Assembly: GCA_015233295.1 (NCBI GenBank)
Contig: JADFYC010000064.1
Span: 1 to 13,496 of the forward strand
Direction of reading: 5' to 3'
DNA: 13,496 nt
Source: Deltaproteobacteria bacterium
Lineage (GTDB): Bacteria > Desulfobacterota > JADFXK01
Of the stretch, positions 1-5,925 are shown in pieces. The position numbers were made by a program, and so were the translations under genes. Below the pieces are notes generated by a model that saw only the letters and a program-made list of their open reading frames with translations, ran no database searches and was not told the DNA's origin. How positions within the stretch are numbered: the first letter of the stretch is position 1; each line of letters starts with the position of its first letter.

Positions 1-104
1 AGCCGGGAGAGATAATACTGCGACCTGGGCACCGGCGGGTCATATTCCAGGTCATAGCGTTTGGCATAGACGCGTTTGATGATGCTGGTGGTCATCCGGC
101 CCAT
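1..104 (-). CDS. Unrecognised protein, N-terminus only (cut by window edge)
   Basis: Only the first 34 codons are present; the gene runs off the left edge. The start ATG (complement of 102-104) is preceded by a strong Shine-Dalgarno sequence GAGGAGA (complement of 109-115, 4-nt spacing), and the stop of the upstream gene lies 11 nt before the ATG, so this is the last visible gene of the minus-strand operon. The visible N-terminus is basic and aromatic-rich (MGRMTTSIIKRVYAKRYDL, then a DPPVP stretch), with no signal peptide or membrane helix. I do not recognise the family. Its position suggests a role shared with the MamI-like, MamA-like and cytochrome genes upstream, but that is inference from context. 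Confidence 0.6.
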   Translation of the reverse strand, partial: MGRMTTSIIKRVYAKRYDLEYDPPVPRSQYYLSR

Positions 105-115
105 AGGTTCTCCTC

Positions 116-457
116 TTAACTCTGTTTAGTCACCTTGATACCATGAGCCACGCCCACCAGGCCGACCAGGATCAAAGCGGGAGGGAAAAATCCGCTAAGG
201 AAATCCAGAGTGGCGTAATATTCATCGTATACGCCGTAAAGACCTACGCAGAGAAAAACGGCGGCCAAGGCGTAGTTGATCTTGTTGAAACGGGAATCGC
301 CGAATATGGCCGCGGCCAGGGCCAGCAGCCCAATGATAATTAAAATCGGCTGCGCCGCTCCTTTGATGACCTCAACTACCTGAAGGTTGTAGAGATAGGC
401 CAGAAAGAGCCCCAGGCCAAAGGTGATTAGTCCCCCGATCACATGATTCTTTCTCAT
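116..457 (-). CDS. Four-helix membrane protein, tandem duplication of a MamI-like unit
   Basis: Predicted inner-membrane protein of 113 residues with four hydrophobic segments (about 7-24, 36-53, 61-77 and 90-106). The two halves are related to each other and to the 60-residue protein encoded at 1908-2090. The C-terminal half has GLYGVYDEYYATLDF followed by a P..LILVGL helix, matching GIWGLFDEYYYVLDF plus P.LLMLLGL in the small protein; the N-terminal half keeps VVEVIKGAAQPILIIIGLL. I chose the ATG at 457 because SD AGGAGGG (complement of 470-476) lies upstream of it. An upstream in-frame ATG at 520 would overlap the cytochrome gene and add 21 polar residues. It sits 31 nt after the cytochrome stop. 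MamI is a small two-helix magnetosome membrane protein, and this looks like a fused or duplicated version. The family assignment is by eye; the internal duplication is visible directly. Confidence 0.65.
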   Translation of the reverse strand: MRKNHVIGGLITFGLGLFLAYLYNLQVVEVIKGAAQPILIIIGLLALAAAIFGDSRFNKINYALAAVFLCVGLYGVYDEYYATLDFLSGFFPPALILVGLVGVAHGIKVTKQS

Positions 458-469
458 ATCAGTAATCTT

Positions 470-476
470 CCCTCCT
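470..476 (-). promoter_or_regulatory. Ribosome binding site deciding the start at 457
   Basis: The complement reads AGGAGGG, 12 nt upstream of the ATG at 457. The spacing is on the long side, but it supports this start over the longer in-frame ATG at 520. Confidence 0.5.
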
Positions 477-488
477 GCGTCGAGACTT

Positions 489-1118
489 TTACTCCGGCGC
501 CCCGGCGTTGATCCAATCAATAATTATTCCGGCGTCTGGTCCGGCAAACCTGTGCATCGGCCCGCCCGCCCTAACCAGTAGTTTTAGAAGTCCGTTATCA
601 ACATACATTTTAACGTGCTTATAGGTGGTCATGTTCCGGAACGGCCCGGAATGGCATCGGAGACAATCCTGCGCCAAAATATACTTAATGGGATCACTAT
701 AGGTCAACTGAACTGACGGGCCATTGCCTCTAACGCCCGGAGGGCGCCCGGGGCCCGGGGAATCCTGGGGGCCGGCTTGAAATTGGGCCAGAGTCCCGTT
801 CGCTTTTTCCGGGGCGCCCTGGTCAACCCAGGTCAGGAGAGTATCGGCGTCGTTTCCGGCGAACCGTCTCATGGGACCCTGAACCATAGTGGCCAGCAAC
901 CCGCTGTCGGCGTACATCTTCAGATCGTTATAATCGCCTAAGTATCTGATCGAGCCGAAGTGGCACCTTCCGCAGTCGGCGGCGACAATGTCTTTTATGG
1001 TTGGTTCGTAGTAAACGGCCTGAGCCGCGGCCGGCCGGGCCAAGTTATCAATAGGAGGCACTACCGTGACCAGAACGATCACCATGAGAGCAAAAAGAAT
1101 CCGCCTATTGCCCGACAT
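489..1118 (-). CDS. Exported diheme c-type cytochrome with a duplicated domain
   Basis: A 209-residue protein with a Sec-type signal or anchor at the N-terminus (NRR, then a hydrophobic stretch at about 7-20, with AAAQA near 30-34 as a possible cleavage region). It has two CxxCH heme attachment sites, CGRCH at 49-53 and CLRCH at 152-156. Each lies in a copy of the same 65-70 residue domain: CxRCH, then LKMYxDxGLL or VKMYxDxGLL, then GPM[RH]RFAG.DA and [LI]xWxxxGAPE at the end. Met83 and Met188 in GPM are candidate sixth heme ligands. A Pro/Gly-rich linker (about 115-135) joins the copies. It should act in electron transfer in the periplasm or an equivalent lumen. It lies between the MamA-like and MamI-like genes with 20- and 31-nt gaps, so it probably shares their process. 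The heme sites do not look like the short magnetochrome motif of MamE, MamP or MamT. No strong SD precedes the start. Confidence 0.8.
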   Translation of the reverse strand: MSGNRRILFALMVIVLVTVVPPIDNLARPAAAQAVYYEPTIKDIVAADCGRCHFGSIRYLGDYNDLKMYADSGLLATMVQGPMRRFAGNDADTLLTWVDQGAPEKANGTLAQFQAGPQDSPGPGRPPGVRGNGPSVQLTYSDPIKYILAQDCLRCHSGPFRNMTTYKHVKMYVDNGLLKLLVRAGGPMHRFAGPDAGIIIDWINAGAPE

Positions 1119-1138
1119 ATGGATAGATCCGTTGCGAG

Positions 1139-1915
1139 TTATTCCTCCTCATCATCCTCGTGCTCCCGTTCCAACTCCATGACCTTGGAAAAACATCTGG
1201 CAGCTTCTTTGTGATTTTCGGTCCGCTCGTACAGGAACCCCAGATGCTGGTAAAACTTTACCTCTTCTCCATTGAGTTCAATAGCCTTTTGAATGGCGGC
1301 AATAGCATCGTCGAGTCTCTCTTTGCGGTCATAGGCTATGCCCAGGAGGTAATGGACTTCGGCCTTGTCCGGGCCTAACTCGACCAGGTTCTCCAGACCT
1401 TCAATGGCTTGATCATAGTCCTTGAGCTTCAGATGGAGGCCGCTTTTCCGGTAGAGCGCGGCTTTGTGCTGGGGGTTAAGTTTTAGAACTTTGGCGAAGG
1501 CTCCGATGGCGCTCTTGGAGTTCCCCGCCGCGGCCAGAGCCAGAGCCAATTGGAAGAAGGCATCGGAATTGGACGGTTCTAACCGGGTCCATTCCTTAAG
1601 ATACTCCAGGGCCTTTTCATGGAGGCCTTTATTGGCGTAGTAGGCACTGATATTGCGGTAAATCTTCGTTTTGTCCTGAGGGGCCAGGTCAAACAAGCTA
1701 TTATACAAGTCCAAGAGCTTCCCGAAGAGTCGGCCGAAGAAAAGGAGCATGGTATGAAAATAAAAGATAGTGGACGGTTCTGATGACTCTTCCTTGGCGC
1801 CGGAAGTCCGGTCCTTCTTGTTGTCGTTTTTTACTTTCCCAGTTTTCTTATGCCCTTCCTCCTGGTCAAAATCGTCAGCCAGAAAGGCCGAGTCTTTAAC
1901 CTCATCTCTACTCAT
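1139..1915 (-). CDS. mamA: Five-TPR protein resembling magnetosome protein MamA
   Basis: A 258-residue soluble protein. Residues 1-47 are charged and low-complexity; 48-80 form an amphipathic or hydrophobic helical stretch (FYFHTMLLFFGRLFGKLLDL). Five consecutive 34-residue TPR units follow (about 81-114, 115-148, 149-182, 183-216, 217-250), and the tail is acidic. MamA is a TPR scaffold that self-assembles on the cytoplasmic face of magnetosome membranes. The match rests on the same layout: a helical N-terminal segment, a motif like 'IYRNISAYYANKGLHEKA' before the repeats, five TPRs, and a last repeat with LGFLYERTENHKEA. The ATG at 1915 overlaps the end of the MamI-like gene by 8 nt and has SD AAGGAGGT (complement of 1921-1928) 5 nt upstream. 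TPRs alone are generic, so the MamA name depends on overall layout and the MamI-like neighbour. The long charged N-terminus is unlike alphaproteobacterial MamA. Confidence 0.65.
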   Translation of the reverse strand: MSRDEVKDSAFLADDFDQEEGHKKTGKVKNDNKKDRTSGAKEESSEPSTIFYFHTMLLFFGRLFGKLLDLYNSLFDLAPQDKTKIYRNISAYYANKGLHEKALEYLKEWTRLEPSNSDAFFQLALALAAAGNSKSAIGAFAKVLKLNPQHKAALYRKSGLHLKLKDYDQAIEGLENLVELGPDKAEVHYLLGIAYDRKERLDDAIAAIQKAIELNGEEVKFYQHLGFLYERTENHKEAARCFSKVMELEREHEDDEEE

Positions 1916-2090
1916 TTGATACCTCCTTCTTTCTTGGCGGCACGAATCCGGCGACCGTAGCTAGCAGTCCCAGCAACATCAACAAAATGGGTAGTCCTCC
2001 CTTGATGAAGTCAAGCACGTAGTAATACTCATCAAAGAGGCCCCAGATACCTAACGCGATAAAAAAAAGTCCCAATATGATATGCAGCAT
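1908..2090 (-). CDS. mamI: Two-helix membrane protein resembling magnetosome protein MamI
   Basis: A 60-residue membrane protein with two hydrophobic helices (about 2-17 and 31-48) joined by an aromatic/acidic loop, FDEYYYVLDFIKGG, and a short basic-acidic tail (PPRKKEVSNE). Its length, the Gly-rich helices, and the pattern 'GLxxxALGxWGL' - aromatic cluster - 'LP..L.L.GLLA..AG' recall MamI, which is needed for magnetosome membrane formation in Magnetospirillum. The start is the ATG at 2090, with SD GGAGGT 4 nt upstream. A longer in-frame ATG at 2102 would have the SD inside the coding sequence. The stop overlaps the start of the MamA-like gene, indicating translational coupling, and it is the first gene of this minus-strand operon. 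A related unit occurs twice in the protein encoded at 116-457. Recognition is by eye; other small two-helix families could look similar. Confidence 0.6.
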   Translation of the reverse strand: MLHIILGLFFIALGIWGLFDEYYYVLDFIKGGLPILLMLLGLLATVAGFVPPRKKEVSNE

Positions 2091-2094
2091 GATT

Positions 2095-2100
2095 ACCTCC
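2095..2100 (-). promoter_or_regulatory. Ribosome binding site of the MamI-like gene
   Basis: The complement reads GGAGGT, 4 nt upstream of the ATG at 2090. It fixes this start and rules out the in-frame ATG at 2102. Confidence 0.65.
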
Positions 2101-2143
2101 AACTAACCCGGACGGGCTGTAGCTGATCTTTTTTGGCCGGACC

Positions 2144-2930
2144 GGTATCAACCAAATTTATTCGTCATTGGGGCGGAATGTATTTTTGAAAGAGGCTTGT
2201 TTAAGTCTGGTCTTGAATGTAACCGCCAGAGGTTGCTCTTGCTCCCATAATAAGATTAGGATAAGAGTAGGGCTTGTTCATAAAAACAGTTCCCATTTAT
2301 AGCTCGTTATAAGGCATCATCGGAAATCAGTCAACAAAAAAGTGATCACGATTGAAAGATTCTATATATATATATATATATGCAACGAAATGTTATGTTC
2401 TTAACCGGTCACGGCCATTTTGAATGATCCTGACCACATTATAGCCACTCGATTCAGGCCGACGGCGGTCATCATTTCAACGGATTGCGGCGTCAAACAA
2501 ATTTGCCTGTAAATGTGCGAGAATGTCTTTTTGAAAGAAATTTAGTTAAGTAGGAGGCTGAAGGTAACCGGCAGAGGTCGGCCGTGCTCACGATGGAGTT
2601 GGAATAATAAGAAGACCTATTCTCAAAAACTGCAAAATTATATATGCATTATAGGGCCTGGTCAACAAAAAAAGCAATTACTATCTAAAAAATCTATGCG
2701 TATATCAATACATATGTATATCAAATTTGACATATACGTATCTAACCAGATTATATTCTTAGTCTATCCCGCATATTTTGAAAAATTATGGGCACACTAT
2801 CGCCACTTAAGTTTATCTTACAGAAGTCATCATTACCGTCTATTTCGATTCTAGACCAATTCTGTCTGTCATGGCAATGAATATATCCTAAGAAAAGGTT
2901 TATCTAAGTCCGGCCTTGACCCCAATGTTC
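2144..2930. repeat. Degenerate tandem repeat, unit about 345 bp, two copies plus a partial third
   Basis: This fills most of the gene-free stretch upstream of the MamI-like gene. Copy A starts near 2144, copy B near 2489 and a partial copy C near 2852. Landmarks recur in order: TCAACCAAATTTA / TCAAACAAATTTG, GAATGTATTTTTGAAAGA (2176) / GAATGTCTTTTTGAAAGA (2521), GTAACCGCCAGAGG / GTAACCGGCAGAGG, GTCAACAAAAAA in both, CACATTATAGCCACT / CACACTATCGCCACT, and GTCATCATTTC (2468) / GTCATCATTAC (2826). The offset is 345 at the left end and 358 at the right, so there are small indels. Copy C keeps AGGTTTATCTAAGTCCGGCCTTGA, matching the GCTTGTTTAAGTCTGGTCTTGA part of copy A, and stops where the hairpin repeat begins. 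No open frame is shared by the copies. I see no known function. Confidence 0.7.
2363..2381. repeat. (TA)n tract inside repeat copy A
   Basis: An uninterrupted TA dinucleotide run of 19 nt. The equivalent part of copy B (about 2697-2742) is a longer, imperfect TA-rich stretch with inverted arms CGTATAT (2699-2705) and ATATACG (2732-2738). It could be an easily melted site or a slippage-prone simple repeat. Confidence 0.85.
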
Positions 2931-3090
2931 TTGAATTAAGGTGCGGCTTGAACATCTTCGGATGTGATAAGATTCCTCACATTCGTTCGGAATGACAAAT
3001 TTACTTCGTCATTCCAACTGGTCCGTTTCTCTGTCATTTCGAGCGAAGCGAGAAATCTTAACATCGTTACCTTAATTCAACGGTATTGGG
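2931..3090. repeat. Small dispersed hairpin repeat (MITE/REP-like), copy 1
   Basis: Bounded by a perfect 12-bp inverted repeat, TTGAATTAAGGT (2931-2942) and ACCTTAATTCAA (3069-3080). Inside is a second, imperfect inverted repeat: AAGATTcctcacattcgttcGGAATGAC at its left end and GTCATTtcgagcgaagcgagAAATCTT at its right, able to form a long hairpin. Positions 2969-3090 align without gaps to 5174-5295. I see no coding capacity and no obvious target-site duplication. Motifs of the type 'gtcatttcgagcgaagcgag' recur between genes in many deltaproteobacterial and other genomes. The element begins exactly where partial copy C of the 345-bp repeat stops. Confidence 0.75.
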
Positions 3091-3371
3091 TCTGCCCAAG
3101 AATCCGACAGTGATAACCACTCTCGATACATGCCGCAATTCATGCCCATAAACCAGCATGGGCAAACTAAAACGCCGGGCTTAATTTTATATGCAAATAT
3201 GGCGCCATAATAAGCCATAAAGAACAGTCCTTAGATTTCAGCAGGTAAGATAATTTGATGTTCGACGCATGAATGGCTATTTTGCAATTATGCACAGTCT
3301 TATGTGCAAATTTGGACATGAAGAAAGAGATTGACCCAAGCCCACGGCAAATCAGCATTGCCCGGTTAGGA
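3091..3371. other. Gene-free spacer, no clear feature
   Basis: This lies between the hairpin repeat and the end of the signalling gene. The only structure I see is a 6-bp stem, GCCCAT (3144-3149) with ATGGGC (3158-3163), without an adjacent T-run in either orientation. The open frames crossing this stretch look like shadows: they overlap the 3' end of the signalling gene and have no recognisable sequence. Confidence 0.5.
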
Positions 3372-5135
3372 TCAGCATCGGACATCCGTGGCGGTAACTG
3401 GTCCAAGCGCCGCTTCAACTTCCACAGACTGGTCCGACCAGACGTAGACTGCTTCGGCCGTATTCCCTGGGTCATAATAGACCAGCTCTTGACACAGAGA
3501 GCGGATCAGAGCCACGCCCCGGCCGCAGAAAGCGGTATCGCCGGGCATCCGGCAAATGTCCTGGTGGTGATCAAATCCCGGGCCGGAATCTTCCACCCGG
3601 ATATCTAACTTCCCATGCCGGCCCCGACTATAACATAAAACGTCTATTTTGATCCATCCCCGGTCCAGTGTGGCCAGCCGGGTGCGAAAGTCCTCATAAT
3701 AGGTATAAAATCCCCCAGGAGTATCTTTAACCCGGCTATCCAGACCCAACAACCCATGTTCCAGGGCATTATTATAAAGCTCAGATAAAATGAGACAGAT
3801 ATCCGCCCTATGCTTAGCCAAAGCCGGTTCATGCTGCTCCATCATCTCATAAATAATTATCGCGATATTATTATTAGTCAACCTAGGTGGAGTAAGATGG
3901 ACGGTAATCTGCCAATCTGATGATCCGTATTGAATTCGTTGGTATTCTCGGCCGGCGGGATATGGGGGGGATTTCACATCACACCGGATATCGGCCAGGG
4001 TAATGTCATCGTTTTGTTCAGCCGTGGCGCAGAAAACTTGGAGGGCCTTCCGTATCGCCTCGAATCCCTGTTTGGCATCAGAGACACCGGTCAATGACTC
4101 TTCCAGCATGGTTTGGCCGAACATCTCACCTTGGGGGTTATGAGCCTCGGTCAGTCCGTCGGAATAAACATAAATATGATCGCCGTCTTCTACGATCATT
4201 CGCTCCGTCGTGGCGTATTGATAATCGGCCGGGGCCAAGCCGGGGGGAGTAGTATTGGATGGGAATCGTCTCTTTAGCCCCCCTTGCCGGCCAATGACCA
4301 GGACATCCGGCAGACCACAATTGAGCACCCAAGTTTTAGCTTTGACACTATCCAAAGCAATCAAGCAGGCGCAGAAAAATAGCCCGGTGGGCAGGATGAG
4401 TCGCATCTGGTTATTGATCTCGGACATAATGTCTCTGATGTGGCGTCCTTTGGCGGACATAGCCTTAAAAACACCGGCCACTGTGGTGGCCCCGACGGCG
4501 GCAGACAAACCGTGACCGGTAAAATCCCCCAGTAGAATATGCTGTACCCCCGTCGGGGTATAGGTAACTAACAGAATGTCGCCACTCACATTCTTGGCAG
4601 GGGATATCACAAACTTGACATTAGAACCCTCAGGAATCTCTCGCCGGATGATATTGTTGAATATTCTTTCGGCCTGGTCCAGATCGCGTTGGACCTGCCG
4701 GCTAAGTATTTTAATTTCAACAAATTGGTCTTTAAGCTGATCATAGCTTCGCTTAAGAGATAGAGCGGACTTGACGCGGGCCAGTAACTCTGTCCGGCCA
4801 GGCGGTTTACCGATGAAATCAATCGCTCCCGCCTCAAAACAGTCCCTCAAGGTCTGTTCATCATTATTTGACGTGATCATGATAACGGGGACGTGGCTGA
4901 AGACTTGACTGCTCTTTACTTTCCGGCAAAACTCCATCCCGTCCAATTCCGGCATCCTCAGATCGAGCAGCAGTAAATCCGGCGGATTCTCTAAGACATG
5001 GTCGAGAGCCTGGATAGAGGAAGAAAAGCATTGGATATTTGTGTATCCTTGGGACTGAATAAGCTTGCGGATAATGAGTAAAGCGCTGTGGTCATCATCC
5101 ACCGCGACTATGGCCATGCCCGTGAGGTCGTCCAT
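3372..5135 (-). CDS. Response regulator with SpoIIE/PP2C phosphatase and GHKL ATPase domains
   Basis: A 587-residue cytoplasmic signalling protein with three domains. Residues about 7-125 are a receiver: acidic DDD at 13-15, phospho-acceptor Asp58 in LLLLDLRMP, Thr88, and Lys110 in IGKPP. A coiled linker (about 125-160) leads to a PP2C/SpoIIE-type phosphatase (about 165-370) with metal-binding motifs DFTGHG, YSDGLTEA and NDDITLADI. The C-terminal part (about 410-575) is a GHKL ATPase of the RsbW/HATPase_c_2 type: N-box ELYNNALEHG, G1 box VEDSGPGFD and GRGVALI. Such proteins act in partner switching: phosphorylation of the receiver controls dephosphorylation of an anti-anti-sigma (STAS) protein, and the kinase-like domain can rephosphorylate it or bind a partner. 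No STAS or sensor kinase gene is adjacent, so input and target are unknown. SD GAGG lies 4 nt before the ATG. The gene stands alone, bracketed by two copies of the hairpin repeat. Confidence 0.9.
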   Translation of the reverse strand: MDDLTGMAIVAVDDDHSALLIIRKLIQSQGYTNIQCFSSSIQALDHVLENPPDLLLLDLRMPELDGMEFCRKVKSSQVFSHVPVIMITSNNDEQTLRDCFEAGAIDFIGKPPGRTELLARVKSALSLKRSYDQLKDQFVEIKILSRQVQRDLDQAERIFNNIIRREIPEGSNVKFVISPAKNVSGDILLVTYTPTGVQHILLGDFTGHGLSAAVGATTVAGVFKAMSAKGRHIRDIMSEINNQMRLILPTGLFFCACLIALDSVKAKTWVLNCGLPDVLVIGRQGGLKRRFPSNTTPPGLAPADYQYATTERMIVEDGDHIYVYSDGLTEAHNPQGEMFGQTMLEESLTGVSDAKQGFEAIRKALQVFCATAEQNDDITLADIRCDVKSPPYPAGREYQRIQYGSSDWQITVHLTPPRLTNNNIAIIIYEMMEQHEPALAKHRADICLILSELYNNALEHGLLGLDSRVKDTPGGFYTYYEDFRTRLATLDRGWIKIDVLCYSRGRHGKLDIRVEDSGPGFDHHQDICRMPGDTAFCGRGVALIRSLCQELVYYDPGNTAEAVYVWSDQSVEVEAALGPVTATDVRC

Positions 5136-5152
5136 AAAGCCTCGCTTTGGTG

Positions 5153-5295
5153 TTAGTTTAAAAGTGCGACGTTAAGATTCCTCACATTCGTTCGGAATGA
5201 CAAATTTACATCGTCATTCCAGATGGTCCACGTCCCTGTCATTTCGAGCGAAGCGAGAAATCTTAACGATTAACTCCTAATTCAACAGCATTGGG
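5153..5295. repeat. Small dispersed hairpin repeat (MITE/REP-like), copy 2
   Basis: The 122 bp at 5174-5295 match 2969-3090 without gaps and with few mismatches, including the outer TAATTCAAC..ATTGGG part. CGTTAAGATT (5170-5179) pairs with AATCTTAACG (5259-5268). The left flank TTAGTTTAAAAGTGCGACG (from 5153) resembles TTGAATTAAGGTGCGGC of copy 1, so the element probably starts here. It lacks the 12-bp perfect terminal repeat and about 20 nt seen in copy 1. It lies just upstream of the signalling gene's start and could affect its transcript. Confidence 0.75.
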
Positions 5296-5335
5296 AGGAC
5301 TTCCGGGCCTGGGACACCGTCTGCACGGTCAACAT

Positions 5336-5376
5336 CAAAAAAAGATGATGGAATCGGTCATCAGATAAGCATGACC
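5336..5376 (-). terminator. Possible weak terminator after gspM
   Basis: On the minus strand, GGTCAT and ATGACC (5371-5376 and 5356-5361) form a 6-bp stem. A run of seven T's follows about 13 nt later (complement of 5337-5343). The gap between stem and T-run is longer than in a standard intrinsic terminator, so this is tentative. Its position directly after the last gsp gene fits. Confidence 0.25.
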
Positions 5377-5385
5377 ACCAATCAG

Positions 5386-5925
5386 TTATAGAGATTCCAG
5401 GGTAACTATCTGCATACTCACACTCAACTCTTGAGGGGTGGTGTACTTGGGACGAATTTCAAGCCGTTCCACAATTAGCACTTTATTTGAGCTCTCCAGT
5501 TTATACAAGTAGTTAGCTACTTGATCAATTGTCACCCGAGCCAGTTTCATGTCGATCCCCGTTTTCTTAAAAAAGGTAACCTGTCCGACTCCCTCAGGTT
5601 CGGCTAAAGCATGGGGTTTCATATATTCTATATTCCCCTTTATTCCCACGTCATCGGCCAAAACTTCCAGGTAGGAAAACAAGGAAAAGTCCTTCCCGCG
5701 AGCCTGTAGTTTCCGGGATAGTTCTTCTCGGCCGGCTTTCATCATGTTCCACTCGGCCCGGAGGGCCATCACTTTACCGAGCTCCTGTTCTTTAACGATT
5801 ATCTGTCGGTCAAGTTTGGCCAGTCTGGTCGACAGAGGGCGAACGACCAGGGCATAGGCCAGGGCGACTATCAGGAGGGCCAGCATCCCAGCGACGGCAA
5901 CCCGTTCTCGGCGAGATAGCCTCAT
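5386..5925 (-). CDS. gspM: Type II secretion inner-membrane protein GspM (PilO-like)
   Basis: A 179-residue bitopic protein: a short basic cytoplasmic N-terminus (MRLSRRERV), one membrane helix (about 11-28), a coiled coil (about 33-75, with KEQELGKVMALR and REELSRKL), then a periplasmic ferredoxin-like domain containing LFSYLEVLADDVGIKGNIEYMKP and a C-terminal VTLESL strand. This layout is that of GspM/PilO, which pairs with GspL/PilN in the inner-membrane assembly platform. The start ATG overlaps the gspL stop (ATGA) and has SD GGAGGG just upstream, which indicates coupling. It is the last gene of the gsp block; no gspN or other gsp gene follows. PilO of a type IV pilus system is the main alternative, but the neighbouring G-H-I-J-K set points to type II secretion. 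Confidence 0.8.
   Translation of the reverse strand: MRLSRRERVAVAGMLALLIVALAYALVVRPLSTRLAKLDRQIIVKEQELGKVMALRAEWNMMKAGREELSRKLQARGKDFSLFSYLEVLADDVGIKGNIEYMKPHALAEPEGVGQVTFFKKTGIDMKLARVTIDQVANYLYKLESSNKVLIVERLEIRPKYTTPQELSVSMQIVTLESL

Noticed and set aside
489..1118. Calling the heme motifs magnetochrome domains (MamE/MamP/MamT type)
   Set aside because: Magnetochrome is a very short CxxCH domain. Here each CxRCH sits in a domain of 65-70 residues with its own conserved GPM motif, so the resemblance is only the CxxCH itself.
2144..3090. CRISPR array or decayed transposase gene
   Set aside because: The repeat unit is about 345 bp, with no short direct repeats separated by unique spacers. No open frame or transposase motif is visible in either unit.
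3167..3608. Small open frames on both strands around the end of the signalling gene
   Set aside because: They overlap each other and the conserved C-terminal ATPase domain, and have no recognisable sequence or RBS.
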